From positions 1-42,643 of the forward strand of contig JAPXRI010000023.1 in NCBI GenBank assembly GCA_033813635.1: a stretch of 42,643 nucleotides of DNA, in the 5' to 3' direction. Under the pieces are notes generated by a model. The model made no database searches. It was not told where the DNA came from and saw only the letters and a program-made list of their open reading frames with translations. Position numbers and translations under genes: made by a program. This document shows positions 34,227-42,526 of the stretch, one piece after another. The stretch comes from JAPXRI01 sp033813635 (GTDB lineage Bacteria > Bacillota > Clostridia > Oscillospirales > QAMX01). Within the stretch, counting starts at the first letter, position 1; each line of letters begins with the position of its first letter.

Positions 34227-35621
34227 TTATTCGGCCGCGACCGGCGATATTTCAGAGGAAAAGCCGCTTTCCTCCGGCGTCAGAGCGGATTCATCGTCCG
34301 TTTGCAGCCGTTTCAGCGAGAGAATCCTCGGCATGTAGAAAACCGAGCGCAGTACCCAGTCGAGCACCATCGCGAGATTCACCCCGATTGGTCCCATATT
34401 GAGCTTTACGCCGAGCACCCACGCCATGAAAACCCGCATTGTCCACATGCTGATGATTGATACGGCGGTAACATACTTGACGTCCCCCGCGGCGCGCAGC
34501 CCGTTGGATGTGACGAAGGCCGTCGGCCATGTGGTGGGGATGGATATAAGCATCAGCCGGAACAGCTTCACGGCGATCGGCAGAGCCTCGGCGCTCGGGT
34601 TATAGGGCATGATGATATATTTCGCGGGGAAGTATAAGATTAGAGAGATTACCGCCATCAACCCGGTCGAGTAATAAATGCATTTCAGCAGGTTCTTCTT
34701 CGCGTAGCGCCTCAGCCCGGCGCCGTAGCATTGGCCGACGACTGTTGTGGCCGCGACCGCCAGCGAGTTTCCGGGAATGCTGATCAGCCCGAAGGTGGAC
34801 ATCGCGATGACGTTCGCGGATATCGCCGCGGTGCTCATTGTGCCGATAAAGGATGACACGATAATCTTTCCGGATTGGAACAGCAGAGCGTCCAGCCCGG
34901 CCGGCAGGGATATGGTCAGAATCGGGGACAGTACGGGTCTGGTAAAGCGCATATTCGAAAACCGGAAAATCTGCGCCCCGTCTTCATGTATTTCGGCCCG
35001 CAGCAAAAGGAGGCAGCCGCACGCCCTTCCGATAAGGGTGGCGAGAGCAGCTCCCGCCACGCCCATGTCAAACCCGTAGATGAAGACGGCGTTCAGCGAA
35101 ATATTGACGATATTGATAATAATTGAACCCTGCATCGCGATTTTCGTGTTGCCTTTGCCGCGAAAGGTGCCCGAGAGGTTGGAAAAAAGCGCCACCAGAG
35201 GATATGTAAGCGCGGTGATGAAAAAATAGGAGAGCGCGTTGTTTCTCACCGGCGTGTCGACGGAGGGGTATATCAGGTCGAAGATCGGGCCGTTGAACGC
35301 GATGACGAAAATTGCTACAACCCCCATAATCAGGCAAAGAAGCAGGGAGGACTGGCTGATTGCCCGGCGGATATTGTTTTTATCGCCTTTCCCGTAGAGC
35401 TGGGCGACAACCACCGTTGTGCCCGTAGCCACCGCGGTGAAAACGTTGATAAAGAGCATATTGACGCTGTCGATCAGACCGACGGCGGATACGGCCGTGT
35501 CGCCTACATTGCTGACCATGATAGTGTCGGAGATACCGACCGTCGCGCCGAGCGCGAACTCGATGAATACCGGCCAGCTCAGCCGGGCGATTGATTTCGT
35601 TGTAAACGGGTTGTCTCTCAT
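34227..35621 (-). CDS. MATE family multidrug/metabolite exporter
   Basis: The start is ATG 35621 after AAAAGGA (464 residues); the frame runs to 35678 without a ribosome site. About twelve membrane segments form two homologous bundles. Marks include TKSIARLSWPVFIEFALGATVGISDTIMV, VVAQLYGKGDKNNIRRAI, FRGKGNTKIAMQ and VVGQCYGAGLRRYAKKNLL in the second half. Members export drugs or metabolites using Na+ or H+ gradients; the substrate cannot be predicted. It follows the LTA-synthase-like gene by 53 bases. Confidence 0.9.
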   Translation of the reverse strand: MRDNPFTTKSIARLSWPVFIEFALGATVGISDTIMVSNVGDTAVSAVGLIDSVNMLFINVFTAVATGTTVVVAQLYGKGDKNNIRRAISQSSLLLCLIMGVVAIFVIAFNGPIFDLIYPSVDTPVRNNALSYFFITALTYPLVALFSNLSGTFRGKGNTKIAMQGSIIINIVNISLNAVFIYGFDMGVAGAALATLIGRACGCLLLLRAEIHEDGAQIFRFSNMRFTRPVLSPILTISLPAGLDALLFQSGKIIVSSFIGTMSTAAISANVIAMSTFGLISIPGNSLAVAATTVVGQCYGAGLRRYAKKNLLKCIYYSTGLMAVISLILYFPAKYIIMPYNPSAEALPIAVKLFRLMLISIPTTWPTAFVTSNGLRAAGDVKYVTAVSIISMWTMRVFMAWVLGVKLNMGPIGVNLAMVLDWVLRSVFYMPRILSLKRLQTDDESALTPEESGFSSEISPVAAE

Positions 35622-35674
35622 CGGGAGTCCTTTTCTGCGGTCGCCTGTTGCCGCGATAAATTGCCTTTGATAAG

Positions 35675-37468
35675 TCAATCGGGTGAGCAGTTGCCGAGCC
35701 CGGCCGAATAGCCTTTTCCGAGGATACGGTCATACGCGAGCATATCGAGCGCGCCGTCGCGGACGAATGCGGTTTCGGTGTCGTAGGCCGAGGTATAAAC
35801 CGGAAGTCTCTCGGATATCGCCATCATCGTATCGGCGATTACCGGGTATGACATCGGATTGGAGAGGAACAGTACATAATAGGGGATGTAGAACAGGGAC
35901 AGTTTGCCGTCCGGCATAGCGGAAAAATCCGCGCCGTAGTTTGAATAGAGCAGATAACGCTGCTCGAAAAGCACGTCGCTGTTTGTCTCGTCAAAGCCGA
36001 CACGTTCGTAAGCGTTGCCGTCAAGACCGAAAAACGGCAGATGATCGCCTATGAAGAATAAAAGCGTCGGCTCGTCAACGGAGTCAATATCGGATATCAG
36101 CTCGCCGAGCCGTTCGTCGGTATGTTCCACACCGACGAGGTAATAGCCGAGCTCGTCGACGCCCTTATCCGCGTCGTAGTAATAGGGCTGATGATTTTGC
36201 ATTGTCATCGCGAAAATAAATACCGGTTCAGAGTTCTGCTTTATCAGGTCGATTGCCGATGAAAAGACGACTCCGTCGTCGGCATAGTTGCGGAAAATAT
36301 TGTTTTCGATGTCAAAATCCTCCTGATAGAGCATCTTATCGAAGCCGAAGGAGGGATAGATTGCGCGCCTGTCGTAGAAATCGCCGTTGCTGGGGTGCAT
36401 GTATATCGTCCGATAGCCGAGAGAGGCGAACAGCGCGGGTATCCCCTCGATTTTATCGGTTTTGAAAAGATTCTGAGGCAAAACCGGATTTGAAAAGCAG
36501 GCCAGCGGCACTCCCGCAAGGAATTCAAATTCGCTCCTGCAGGTGTAGCCGCCGAAGGTCGGCACTATCGCGATACCGTCGCGGCCCTTTTGGGCGGCGG
36601 CGTCGAAATTTACATATATTGTATCGTCTATTGCGTCATCTGCACCGCAGATGCGCCTGAAATCCCCGTAGGATTCGTCTAGGATGACGATGACGTTCGC
36701 CTGAAAACCGCTTTCAGAGTTTCCATCCGAGGTGTCGGTCACGCAGTCCAGCACCGCGTCCTGCGAATAGCCCTTGGGCGCGGAAGAGATGTCGGAGATC
36801 ATGTCGGAGACCTCGCTTACCAGAAAAGCGATCATATTGTCGTTATCAAACTTGGATTTTGAGACGAATACGTTTACGGATTCCCGGCTATCCACCCCGA
36901 AAAACGCAAAAACCGCGCCGGATACAGGGGGGACGACGGCCATGCAGGCGAGAACCAGGCAGAGCGCGCCCAGTGTTAAGCGTTTGTAAAGCTTCATACG
37001 GACGCCCGTCTCCAAAAAAACGAGGAGGAGCAGATAGAGGACCAGCAGAGTGATGTTTATAAACAACAGTGGAGTCATCCGGAGCCTGGCCATTCCGGAG
37101 ATTTCACCGAGCTCGCCCGCCAGCGCAAGGTCCTGCGGAAGAAAATGGCTTTTGCTGACGTCGTACTTAAAAAACTCTACGCACGAAAGAATGAAGAAAA
37201 AAGCTCCGGTGGGCAGCGCGGCTATCCAGCCTTTCTTCGTAAACAAGAAAACAGCCGAATAGATCAGGCCGACAAACAGAATATCAAATACCAGCACGCC
37301 GGGGCGCGAAAAGAGATTAGCAAACATTTTCCCGGTGCTGCCAAGCTGATTTGCTTCGCAGAGAAGTACCAGAAATACCGGAAACAGGGCTGCGGCGGCT
37401 ATGCCGGTAATCCGAAATCCCCTTGTGTTCTTATTTATGTTTAGCTTTTGTAAACGGACTTTGGGCAT
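35675..37468 (-). CDS. LTA-synthase-family sulfatase-fold membrane protein
   Basis: The start is ATG 37468, 7 bases after AAAGG (597 residues); a GTG 5 codons upstream is less likely. Five N-terminal membrane helices (to about 215) are followed by an extracytoplasmic sulfatase-fold domain. Metal and nucleophile motifs: VIVILDESYGDF, the nucleophile Thr in PTFGGYTCRSEFEFLAGVPL, IYMHPSNGDFYDRR and FFIGDHLPFFG. It resembles LtaS and related phosphoglycerol transferases that build polyglycerolphosphate on glycolipid or on other envelope glycans. A consensus promoter and a duplicated dyad lie upstream, and it leads the minus-strand run with MATE, spoIIR and the TraB lipoprotein. Confidence 0.88.
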   Translation of the reverse strand: MPKVRLQKLNINKNTRGFRITGIAAAALFPVFLVLLCEANQLGSTGKMFANLFSRPGVLVFDILFVGLIYSAVFLFTKKGWIAALPTGAFFFILSCVEFFKYDVSKSHFLPQDLALAGELGEISGMARLRMTPLLFINITLLVLYLLLLVFLETGVRMKLYKRLTLGALCLVLACMAVVPPVSGAVFAFFGVDSRESVNVFVSKSKFDNDNMIAFLVSEVSDMISDISSAPKGYSQDAVLDCVTDTSDGNSESGFQANVIVILDESYGDFRRICGADDAIDDTIYVNFDAAAQKGRDGIAIVPTFGGYTCRSEFEFLAGVPLACFSNPVLPQNLFKTDKIEGIPALFASLGYRTIYMHPSNGDFYDRRAIYPSFGFDKMLYQEDFDIENNIFRNYADDGVVFSSAIDLIKQNSEPVFIFAMTMQNHQPYYYDADKGVDELGYYLVGVEHTDERLGELISDIDSVDEPTLLFFIGDHLPFFGLDGNAYERVGFDETNSDVLFEQRYLLYSNYGADFSAMPDGKLSLFYIPYYVLFLSNPMSYPVIADTMMAISERLPVYTSAYDTETAFVRDGALDMLAYDRILGKGYSAGLGNCSPD

Positions 37469-37501
37469 AAAATAACCTTTCACGCAACTGACATCCCAAG
37501 T

Positions 37502-37530
37502 ATTATATCACCGATATCCGCTTTTTTCAA
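37502..37530 (-). promoter_or_regulatory. SigA promoter of the LTA-synthase-like gene run
   Basis: On the minus strand TTGAAA (37530-37525), 17 bases, TATAAT (37507-37502), 34 bases before the start codon. Confidence 0.7.
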
Positions 37531-37536
37531 GGATAT

Positions 37537-37588
37537 GGATATTTCGGAGCGAAACGGTTTTGTAGGATATTTCGGAGCGAAACGGTTT
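37537..37588 (-). repeat. Tandem 24-base dyad elements just upstream of the -35 box
   Basis: The same 24 bases (GGATATTTCGGAGCGAAACG plus GTTT) occur at 37537-37560 and 37565-37588, a 28-base period. Each contains the dyad TTTCG-N3-CGAAA. On the minus strand they lie 6 to 58 bases upstream of the -35 box, the usual place for an activator. Copies with exact identity in otherwise free DNA suggest selection or recent duplication. Confidence 0.6.
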
Positions 37589-37592
37589 AAAT

Positions 37593-37632
37593 AATATCTG
37601 CCGCGGTCGGATTCACGGCCGCGGCAGATATT
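37593..37632. terminator. 14-base stem between the small hypothetical and the operator region
   Basis: AATATCTGCCGCGG (37593-37606) pairs perfectly with 37619-37632. It lies just after the end of the minus-strand 100-residue gene. The T tract is short, so the strength is uncertain. Confidence 0.6.
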
Positions 37633-37642
37633 TTGCGGATTT

Positions 37643-37945
37643 TTAGTAGGCTACGCTGACGTTGATGTACTGCCTTTCGCTCCGCCTGTTGTCTTCGCTC
37701 AGCGCGTAGACGATAGCCTGAACGCTCATGCCTTCTCCGCCGTACGGAACAGTCATGTTCAGCGAAAACCGGGTATCGGACTGTTTTTTCATGCGTTGAT
37801 AGATATTCCCTTCGGGAACCGAGACGACAATCGTCTGCACGGGCGCATCGGTCTCGAGAACCTCGGCGGAGGCGCTTAAAACCTGGCCGCTTCGGACCGA
37901 AGCGGGTATACCCGTGACCTTGAATTTGCATTTGAATTCTTCCAT
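37643..37945 (-). CDS. Hypothetical protein of 100 residues, beta-rich
   Basis: I do not recognise this gene. The protein begins MEEFKCKFKVTGIPASVRSG and has alternating hydrophobic residues suited to an Ig-like or C2-like beta sandwich (VQTIVVSVPEG, FSLNMTVPYGG, SVQAIVYAL). There is no signal peptide or membrane segment. GAGGAGGAAG lies 5 to 8 bases before ATG. It lies 113 bases after the large putative glycosidase on the same strand and has its own terminator. It may be an accessory carbohydrate or scaffold domain, but this is a guess. Confidence 0.65.
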   Translation of the reverse strand: MEEFKCKFKVTGIPASVRSGQVLSASAEVLETDAPVQTIVVSVPEGNIYQRMKKQSDTRFSLNMTVPYGGEGMSVQAIVYALSEDNRRSERQYINVSVAY

Positions 37946-38058
37946 GACTCTTCCTCCTCATGTTTTAAATATATTACGGCTTCTCAAAATCGAAAGCCGC
38001 GGGTAAACCATAACCGAAGACAGAGCGCCTGCAAAAAGGACATATTGGAATATGCGCG

Positions 38059-40434
38059 TTATTTTTTGATAAGCCAGAGCTCGGTCGCGCCGCTTCCGCG
38101 CGGCCCCTCCTCCTTGCCGATTACGAGAGTCAGCTTTCCCTCGCTGTCGACCAGACCAGCGGGCACGTCGTAGATATAGACCCATTCGTCCCCTTCCAGG
38201 TTCCCGATATGTTTGAGTCTCCGCCCGCAGGCGGTGATGTACGCCGGGATATTGCTCTGCCCTTTCCAGCCGAAACGCAGAGGGAAGACAATCCGGAGTT
38301 CATAGGGCGCGCCCGGGACCAATCCGTCTATATCCAGGACCACACTGGCCTTGTAATACCCGAGCGCCGAGGAGACGCGCTCAAGCAGTATTTTATCGAA
38401 CGGCGCGTCCGGCCTCTCCTCTTTCAGATGGGGGTCCCATATACCAACATATTGCTCTATCCTGGGAATCGTGATCGCCTCGGGTTCGTCCCACCAGGAT
38501 TTATCGAGCCTCAGGTACCGCAGCGCCCAGGGCTCTCCGAGAGAAATATATTTACCGCCGGGTCCGGCGCACCCGCGGTCGCGCAGCGCGCGGAGCCGCG
38601 CGAGCCTCGCGGCGTCGTCCGGCAGGGACGGGAGCTTTGCAATCTGGGCTTCGAGCCAGTACGCGTTGCAGAGAGGCACCGTGAGCGTATCCAAAAAACC
38701 GCCGCGGCTGTAGTCCGGCGAAAAATGCCGCGTGGTGCTGAGTTTCCAATTGATTCTCTGATAGAGCTCGTCGGCGAGAGTCCAGATCTCCTCAAGCAGC
38801 GAGGGGGCGGGCGAGACATCGACCTCGGTCAGGTCCGCGCGAATGCGGCTTACGATTTCATCGACGCTTCCGCCGGCGTCGATTTCAGCGACCGCCCGGG
38901 AATAGACCGCCTTATCCCTTATCGCCTTGCGCTGGATGTACAGGTAAAAAGCGCTCATCAGCCGCGGCATTTTGAACCGATAGCTGTCGGTCCCGAAGCC
39001 CGGCATATATGCCTCTTTTCCGAGGACTTCCTCGAGGCTTTTCATCGCGGCGTAGCACTGCGGCACGGCGGCGTTGGAGACTGCCGGACCGTCAAAGACG
39101 TCCTCAAAGCCGGCAATTGCCGATGCCAGCTCCTCCGCGTGGTCGGGGGAGATGAACATATTTGCGAAGTCCCGGAGGGTCTTCGAAGTCGGGATGTCCT
39201 CGGACCAGTCCTGGTCGATCCAGATGAATTTTTCAACGTCGTCAGCGATTCCCTCGGAATAGGCGATGTTGCCGACATTGTACCTGGCGGTCAGGTTGTG
39301 CGCGCGCTTATGCCAGCGTGGACGGGGGCTATAGAACTCCCGTCCGGCGGTAACCGCCCAGACAGGGTCCATCCCGTGTATCGGGTACTGGCAGCACAGC
39401 GAATGGCAGATATCGGGGTACGAGCGAATCGGCAGGTCGAGAGGAGTACACTCCCGGCACTCCTTCATTGTGTGGCTTACCCAGGGGGCGTGGCAGATGC
39501 CCGTAAGCCATGACGGACGGCGGGCGACTTCTTTGTAGAAGCGCAGTTTGAACTCCTCCGAGCTCTTCATCACCTGCGCCGAAATCCAGACGCCGGCATT
39601 GGGGTGGTATTTGTGGAGGATGTTAGCGACGCGCTCCGAAAACGCGAAAAGATCCCGCGGCTCAAGCTCACCCGGGTCGCCGCCGGGGATCAGGATGTTG
39701 TCAATATGAGAAAGGTTGGAAAAGTCGTGCTCTCTCTGTTCGTCTTCCTTTTTCAGCATTTTATTCAGCTGTACGGCGGCGTCGCTAGTCTCCTCGACGA
39801 AGCCGGAGGACGGGATATCGATGCCGGTCTCGTTTTTTATCAGATTCGGGTACCAGAGCCATACCTTCAGGCCGAGGCTGTGAGAGAAGTCGACGGTGTA
39901 CGAGAGCATGTCGAACGAATTGTATTTCATAACAGGGCTCGAATCAGCGTCGTCGGTCCGTCCCGGAAGAAACTCGATTGAATTCGCGCCGAAGAGCGCA
40001 AGATCGGTGATGTACTGCTTGTATGTCTGCTTATCCCAGGCGCTGTAGGCGTTTGTCTTATTCCTGTAGCCAACCTGGCTGCCGCGCATAGATTTTCTGG
40101 GATACGCCGAGATCTCTGCCTCGGACGTTTCGAGACGGTTCCTGCCCCAGCGGCATTCCTTCAAAAGCCTTCCGGCGCCGTAGAGCGCGCCGAGCCTGTC
40201 AAAGCCGACGATCGATATTCTGTCTCCGAAAGCCTTATAGACATAGCCCTCCGGAGCGGGAGCGACGTTTTTGTCAATTGCTATTTCGATCTGGCCGCGT
40301 TCCGCCACGGCAAACGCAAGACCGGTACGTCTTTCGAGCTCGTCGCGCAGAACGAAGGCTGCGAGGCGCGCGTCGGCATCAGAGGGGTCGGCTCCTATTT
40401 GATAGGATGTGATTTTTACCATAGAATTTATCAT
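38059..40434 (-). CDS. Putative glycoside hydrolase with GH20b-like N-terminal domain
   Basis: The protein has 791 residues and no signal peptide, so it is cytoplasmic. Residues about 1-115 look like the zincin-like domain found before GH20, GH67 and GH84 catalytic domains (YVYKAFGDRISIVGFDRLGALYGAGRLL is the typical end of this domain). A TIM-barrel-like region follows: QVGYRNKTNAYS, NSIEFLPGRTDD, LKVWLWYPNL, ILIPGGDPGEL and GVWISAQVMKS. The last 150 residues are beta-rich and may bind sugar. The nearest resemblance is to alpha-glucuronidase or hexosaminidase families, but I cannot fix the catalytic acids. The start is uncertain: ATG 40434 sits directly on AGGG and ATG 40422 is 12 bases further in. 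It is divergent from the ABC exporter. Confidence 0.65.
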   Translation of the reverse strand: MINSMVKITSYQIGADPSDADARLAAFVLRDELERRTGLAFAVAERGQIEIAIDKNVAPAPEGYVYKAFGDRISIVGFDRLGALYGAGRLLKECRWGRNRLETSEAEISAYPRKSMRGSQVGYRNKTNAYSAWDKQTYKQYITDLALFGANSIEFLPGRTDDADSSPVMKYNSFDMLSYTVDFSHSLGLKVWLWYPNLIKNETGIDIPSSGFVEETSDAAVQLNKMLKKEDEQREHDFSNLSHIDNILIPGGDPGELEPRDLFAFSERVANILHKYHPNAGVWISAQVMKSSEEFKLRFYKEVARRPSWLTGICHAPWVSHTMKECRECTPLDLPIRSYPDICHSLCCQYPIHGMDPVWAVTAGREFYSPRPRWHKRAHNLTARYNVGNIAYSEGIADDVEKFIWIDQDWSEDIPTSKTLRDFANMFISPDHAEELASAIAGFEDVFDGPAVSNAAVPQCYAAMKSLEEVLGKEAYMPGFGTDSYRFKMPRLMSAFYLYIQRKAIRDKAVYSRAVAEIDAGGSVDEIVSRIRADLTEVDVSPAPSLLEEIWTLADELYQRINWKLSTTRHFSPDYSRGGFLDTLTVPLCNAYWLEAQIAKLPSLPDDAARLARLRALRDRGCAGPGGKYISLGEPWALRYLRLDKSWWDEPEAITIPRIEQYVGIWDPHLKEERPDAPFDKILLERVSSALGYYKASVVLDIDGLVPGAPYELRIVFPLRFGWKGQSNIPAYITACGRRLKHIGNLEGDEWVYIYDVPAGLVDSEGKLTLVIGKEEGPRGSGATELWLIKK

Positions 40435-40532
40435 CCCTGTGTCAAAGATTACCTATATGATACAACAGCCGGGATAAAAATAAAAGGGTTTTATCGTTTT
40501 TCCGGCAAGAAATTAGTTTTAATATAAAAGAA

Positions 40533-40561
40533 TTGCATTCCGAAGAGCTAGGGATTAAAAT
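40533..40561 (+). promoter_or_regulatory. SigA promoter of the ABC exporter
   Basis: TTGCAT (40533-40538), 17 bases, TAAAAT (40556-40561), 31 bases before ATG 40592. Confidence 0.65.
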
Positions 40562-40591
40562 AGAATAAGATTTGCCGAAAGGGGTGTCTTG

Positions 40592-42526
40592 ATGTTTGGT
40601 TCGGGACCAATGGGCAGGCCGCCGTCAGATGAGCTGAGGAAAAAAATGCGCACGCCTCCTCCGAAATCCTTCGGAGACGTTCCCAGATACCTAAAAGAGC
40701 TTATCGGCGGTTTTTTCTACCGATTGTTCTATATCTTCAGGCTCGTCTGGGAGACAAAACCGTGGATACTGATATTAATGCTTCTGATGTCGGTTATGAG
40801 CGGCGTTTTGCCAATTATCGGCGCTTTGATCGGCAAGGAGCTAATCAACTCCCTGGTGGACGCCGCCGGAGGAAAGCTTTCGGGCGGCTTCAGCGTCGTC
40901 GTCAGGCTGCTGATTTACCAGTTCGCTTACCTCTTCGCGGTGCGGCTGATCAGTACAGTCAACGGCATCATCACGCGCATCGCCGGGGAGCTCGTCACCA
41001 ACCATATCCGCGTTAAAATCATGAAAAAGGCGCAGGATATCGACCTTGCGGATTTCGACAGGCCCGAGTTCTACGAGCGCCTGGAAAACGCGAACCGGGA
41101 GGCCGGAAACAGGCCGATTCAGATACTGAATTCCTCCTTCTCGTTTTTCAGCACGGTCATATCAATGGTAAGCTTTGTAGTCGTCCTCGCCGCGGTCAGC
41201 AGATGGGCTTCGGTGCTCATCATTGTTTTGTCGATCCCGTCGGGCGTCGTCAATTTCATCTACAGGCGTAAAAACGTGATGTACATGCGCCACAGGTCGA
41301 AGGACAGGCGTCAGATGGACTATTTCTCCGGGCTTACGGTAAATAAAGACATGGTCAAGGAGATCCGCGTCCTCGACATGGGAGACACGCTGCTCAATAA
41401 GTTTCTTGACGTTTTCAAGCGCTATTTCGCCGGGCTGAAAAAGCTGATATACGGCGAGGGTGCGTGGACCACTGGTCTGACCATCGTGAACACGTCCGTC
41501 AACTGCGCGCTGTTTTTGTGGATTGCGTATAAGGTGTTCAACGGCGAGCTCAGCGTCGGCGACTATTCGCTGTACACCGGGGCGCTAAACTCGATTGCTT
41601 CCGGCGTCGCATCTATTATTTCGACCACGGCGAGCATATACGAGGGCACGCTGTTCATAGAAAACATGATCACGTTTATGAAAGAGAAAAAGACGATTGT
41701 TTCCCTGCTTGCTAAGCCGGAACGGCTTACGCGGCATATCGGGCATAAAATCGAGTTTGAAAACGTCAGCTTCGCGTATCCCGGTTCGGAGCGGCTCGTC
41801 TTAAAGAACATCAGCTTTACGCTGAACCCGGGCGAGTCCAGCGTGCTCGTCGGTCTGAACGGAGCCGGAAAGACGACACTTTTAAAGCTCCTGACAAGGC
41901 TGTACGACCCGACGGAGGGCAGAATCCTGCTCGACGGAGTGGATATCAGAAATTTCGACGTCAAGGAGTACTACGAGCTGTTCGGCATCATTTTCCAGGA
42001 TTTCGGCAAATATGCGGTTACGGTCAGGGAAAACATCGCCTACGGCGACGTCAGGCGGCCGGTTGTTCAGCGGGAGGTGGAGAACGCCGCGGAGCAGAGC
42101 AACGCGAAGGGTTTTATCGAAAAGCTGCCTGACACCTACGCCACGCCGCTGATGAAATTTTTTGAGCCGAACGGCGTCGAGCTTTCAATCGGCCAGTGGC
42201 AGAAACTTGCGATTGCCCGCGCTTTCTACGGCAATTCGGATATTCTGATCCTCGACGAGCCGACGGCCTCCCTCGACGCGATCGCGGAGCAGGAGATATT
42301 CAACCAGTTCGACGCGCTCCGAAAGGGGAAGACGACGATATTCGTCTCCCACAGGCTTTCAAGCGCAACCACTGCCTCGAAAATTATTGTTCTTAAGGAC
42401 GGGCAAATCGTCGAACAGGGACGGCACGCTGAGCTGATGAGGGCCGGCGGAGAGTACTGCAGACTGTTTACCACACAGGCGAGCCGCTATATCTCGGGCG
42501 AGGAAATAATTGCGAAAATCGAGTAG
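40592..42526 (+). CDS. ABC transporter, fused permease/ATPase (exporter type)
   Basis: The start is ATG 40592 after AAAGGGG (644 residues); TTG 40589 is an alternative. An N-terminal membrane domain of six segments (about 50-360) is followed by an ABC ATPase. Walker A is GLNGAGKTT, the Q-loop is FGIIFQDFGKYA, the signature reads ELSIGQWQKLAIARAF (LSIGQ in place of LSGGQ), Walker B is LILDEPTASLD and the switch is FVSHRLS. It is a half transporter that works as a homo- or heterodimer; the substrate is unknown (lipid, peptide or drug). The stop TAG (42524-42526) coincides with the 3' boundary of a reverse-oriented group II intron, so the natural C-terminus may have been a few residues longer. 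Confidence 0.88.
   Translation: MFGSGPMGRPPSDELRKKMRTPPPKSFGDVPRYLKELIGGFFYRLFYIFRLVWETKPWILILMLLMSVMSGVLPIIGALIGKELINSLVDAAGGKLSGGFSVVVRLLIYQFAYLFAVRLISTVNGIITRIAGELVTNHIRVKIMKKAQDIDLADFDRPEFYERLENANREAGNRPIQILNSSFSFFSTVISMVSFVVVLAAVSRWASVLIIVLSIPSGVVNFIYRRKNVMYMRHRSKDRRQMDYFSGLTVNKDMVKEIRVLDMGDTLLNKFLDVFKRYFAGLKKLIYGEGAWTTGLTIVNTSVNCALFLWIAYKVFNGELSVGDYSLYTGALNSIASGVASIISTTASIYEGTLFIENMITFMKEKKTIVSLLAKPERLTRHIGHKIEFENVSFAYPGSERLVLKNISFTLNPGESSVLVGLNGAGKTTLLKLLTRLYDPTEGRILLDGVDIRNFDVKEYYELFGIIFQDFGKYAVTVRENIAYGDVRRPVVQREVENAAEQSNAKGFIEKLPDTYATPLMKFFEPNGVELSIGQWQKLAIARAFYGNSDILILDEPTASLDAIAEQEIFNQFDALRKGKTTIFVSHRLSSATTASKIIVLKDGQIVEQGRHAELMRAGGEYCRLFTTQASRYISGEEIIAKIE

Noticed and set aside
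37537..37588. Start of a CRISPR array
   Set aside because: Only two copies with a 4-base gap; no spacers and no cas genes.
38209..39513. Open frame of 434 codons on the plus strand
   Set aside because: It is antisense to the large putative glycosidase, has no ribosome site and no family-like motifs; a GC-rich shadow frame.
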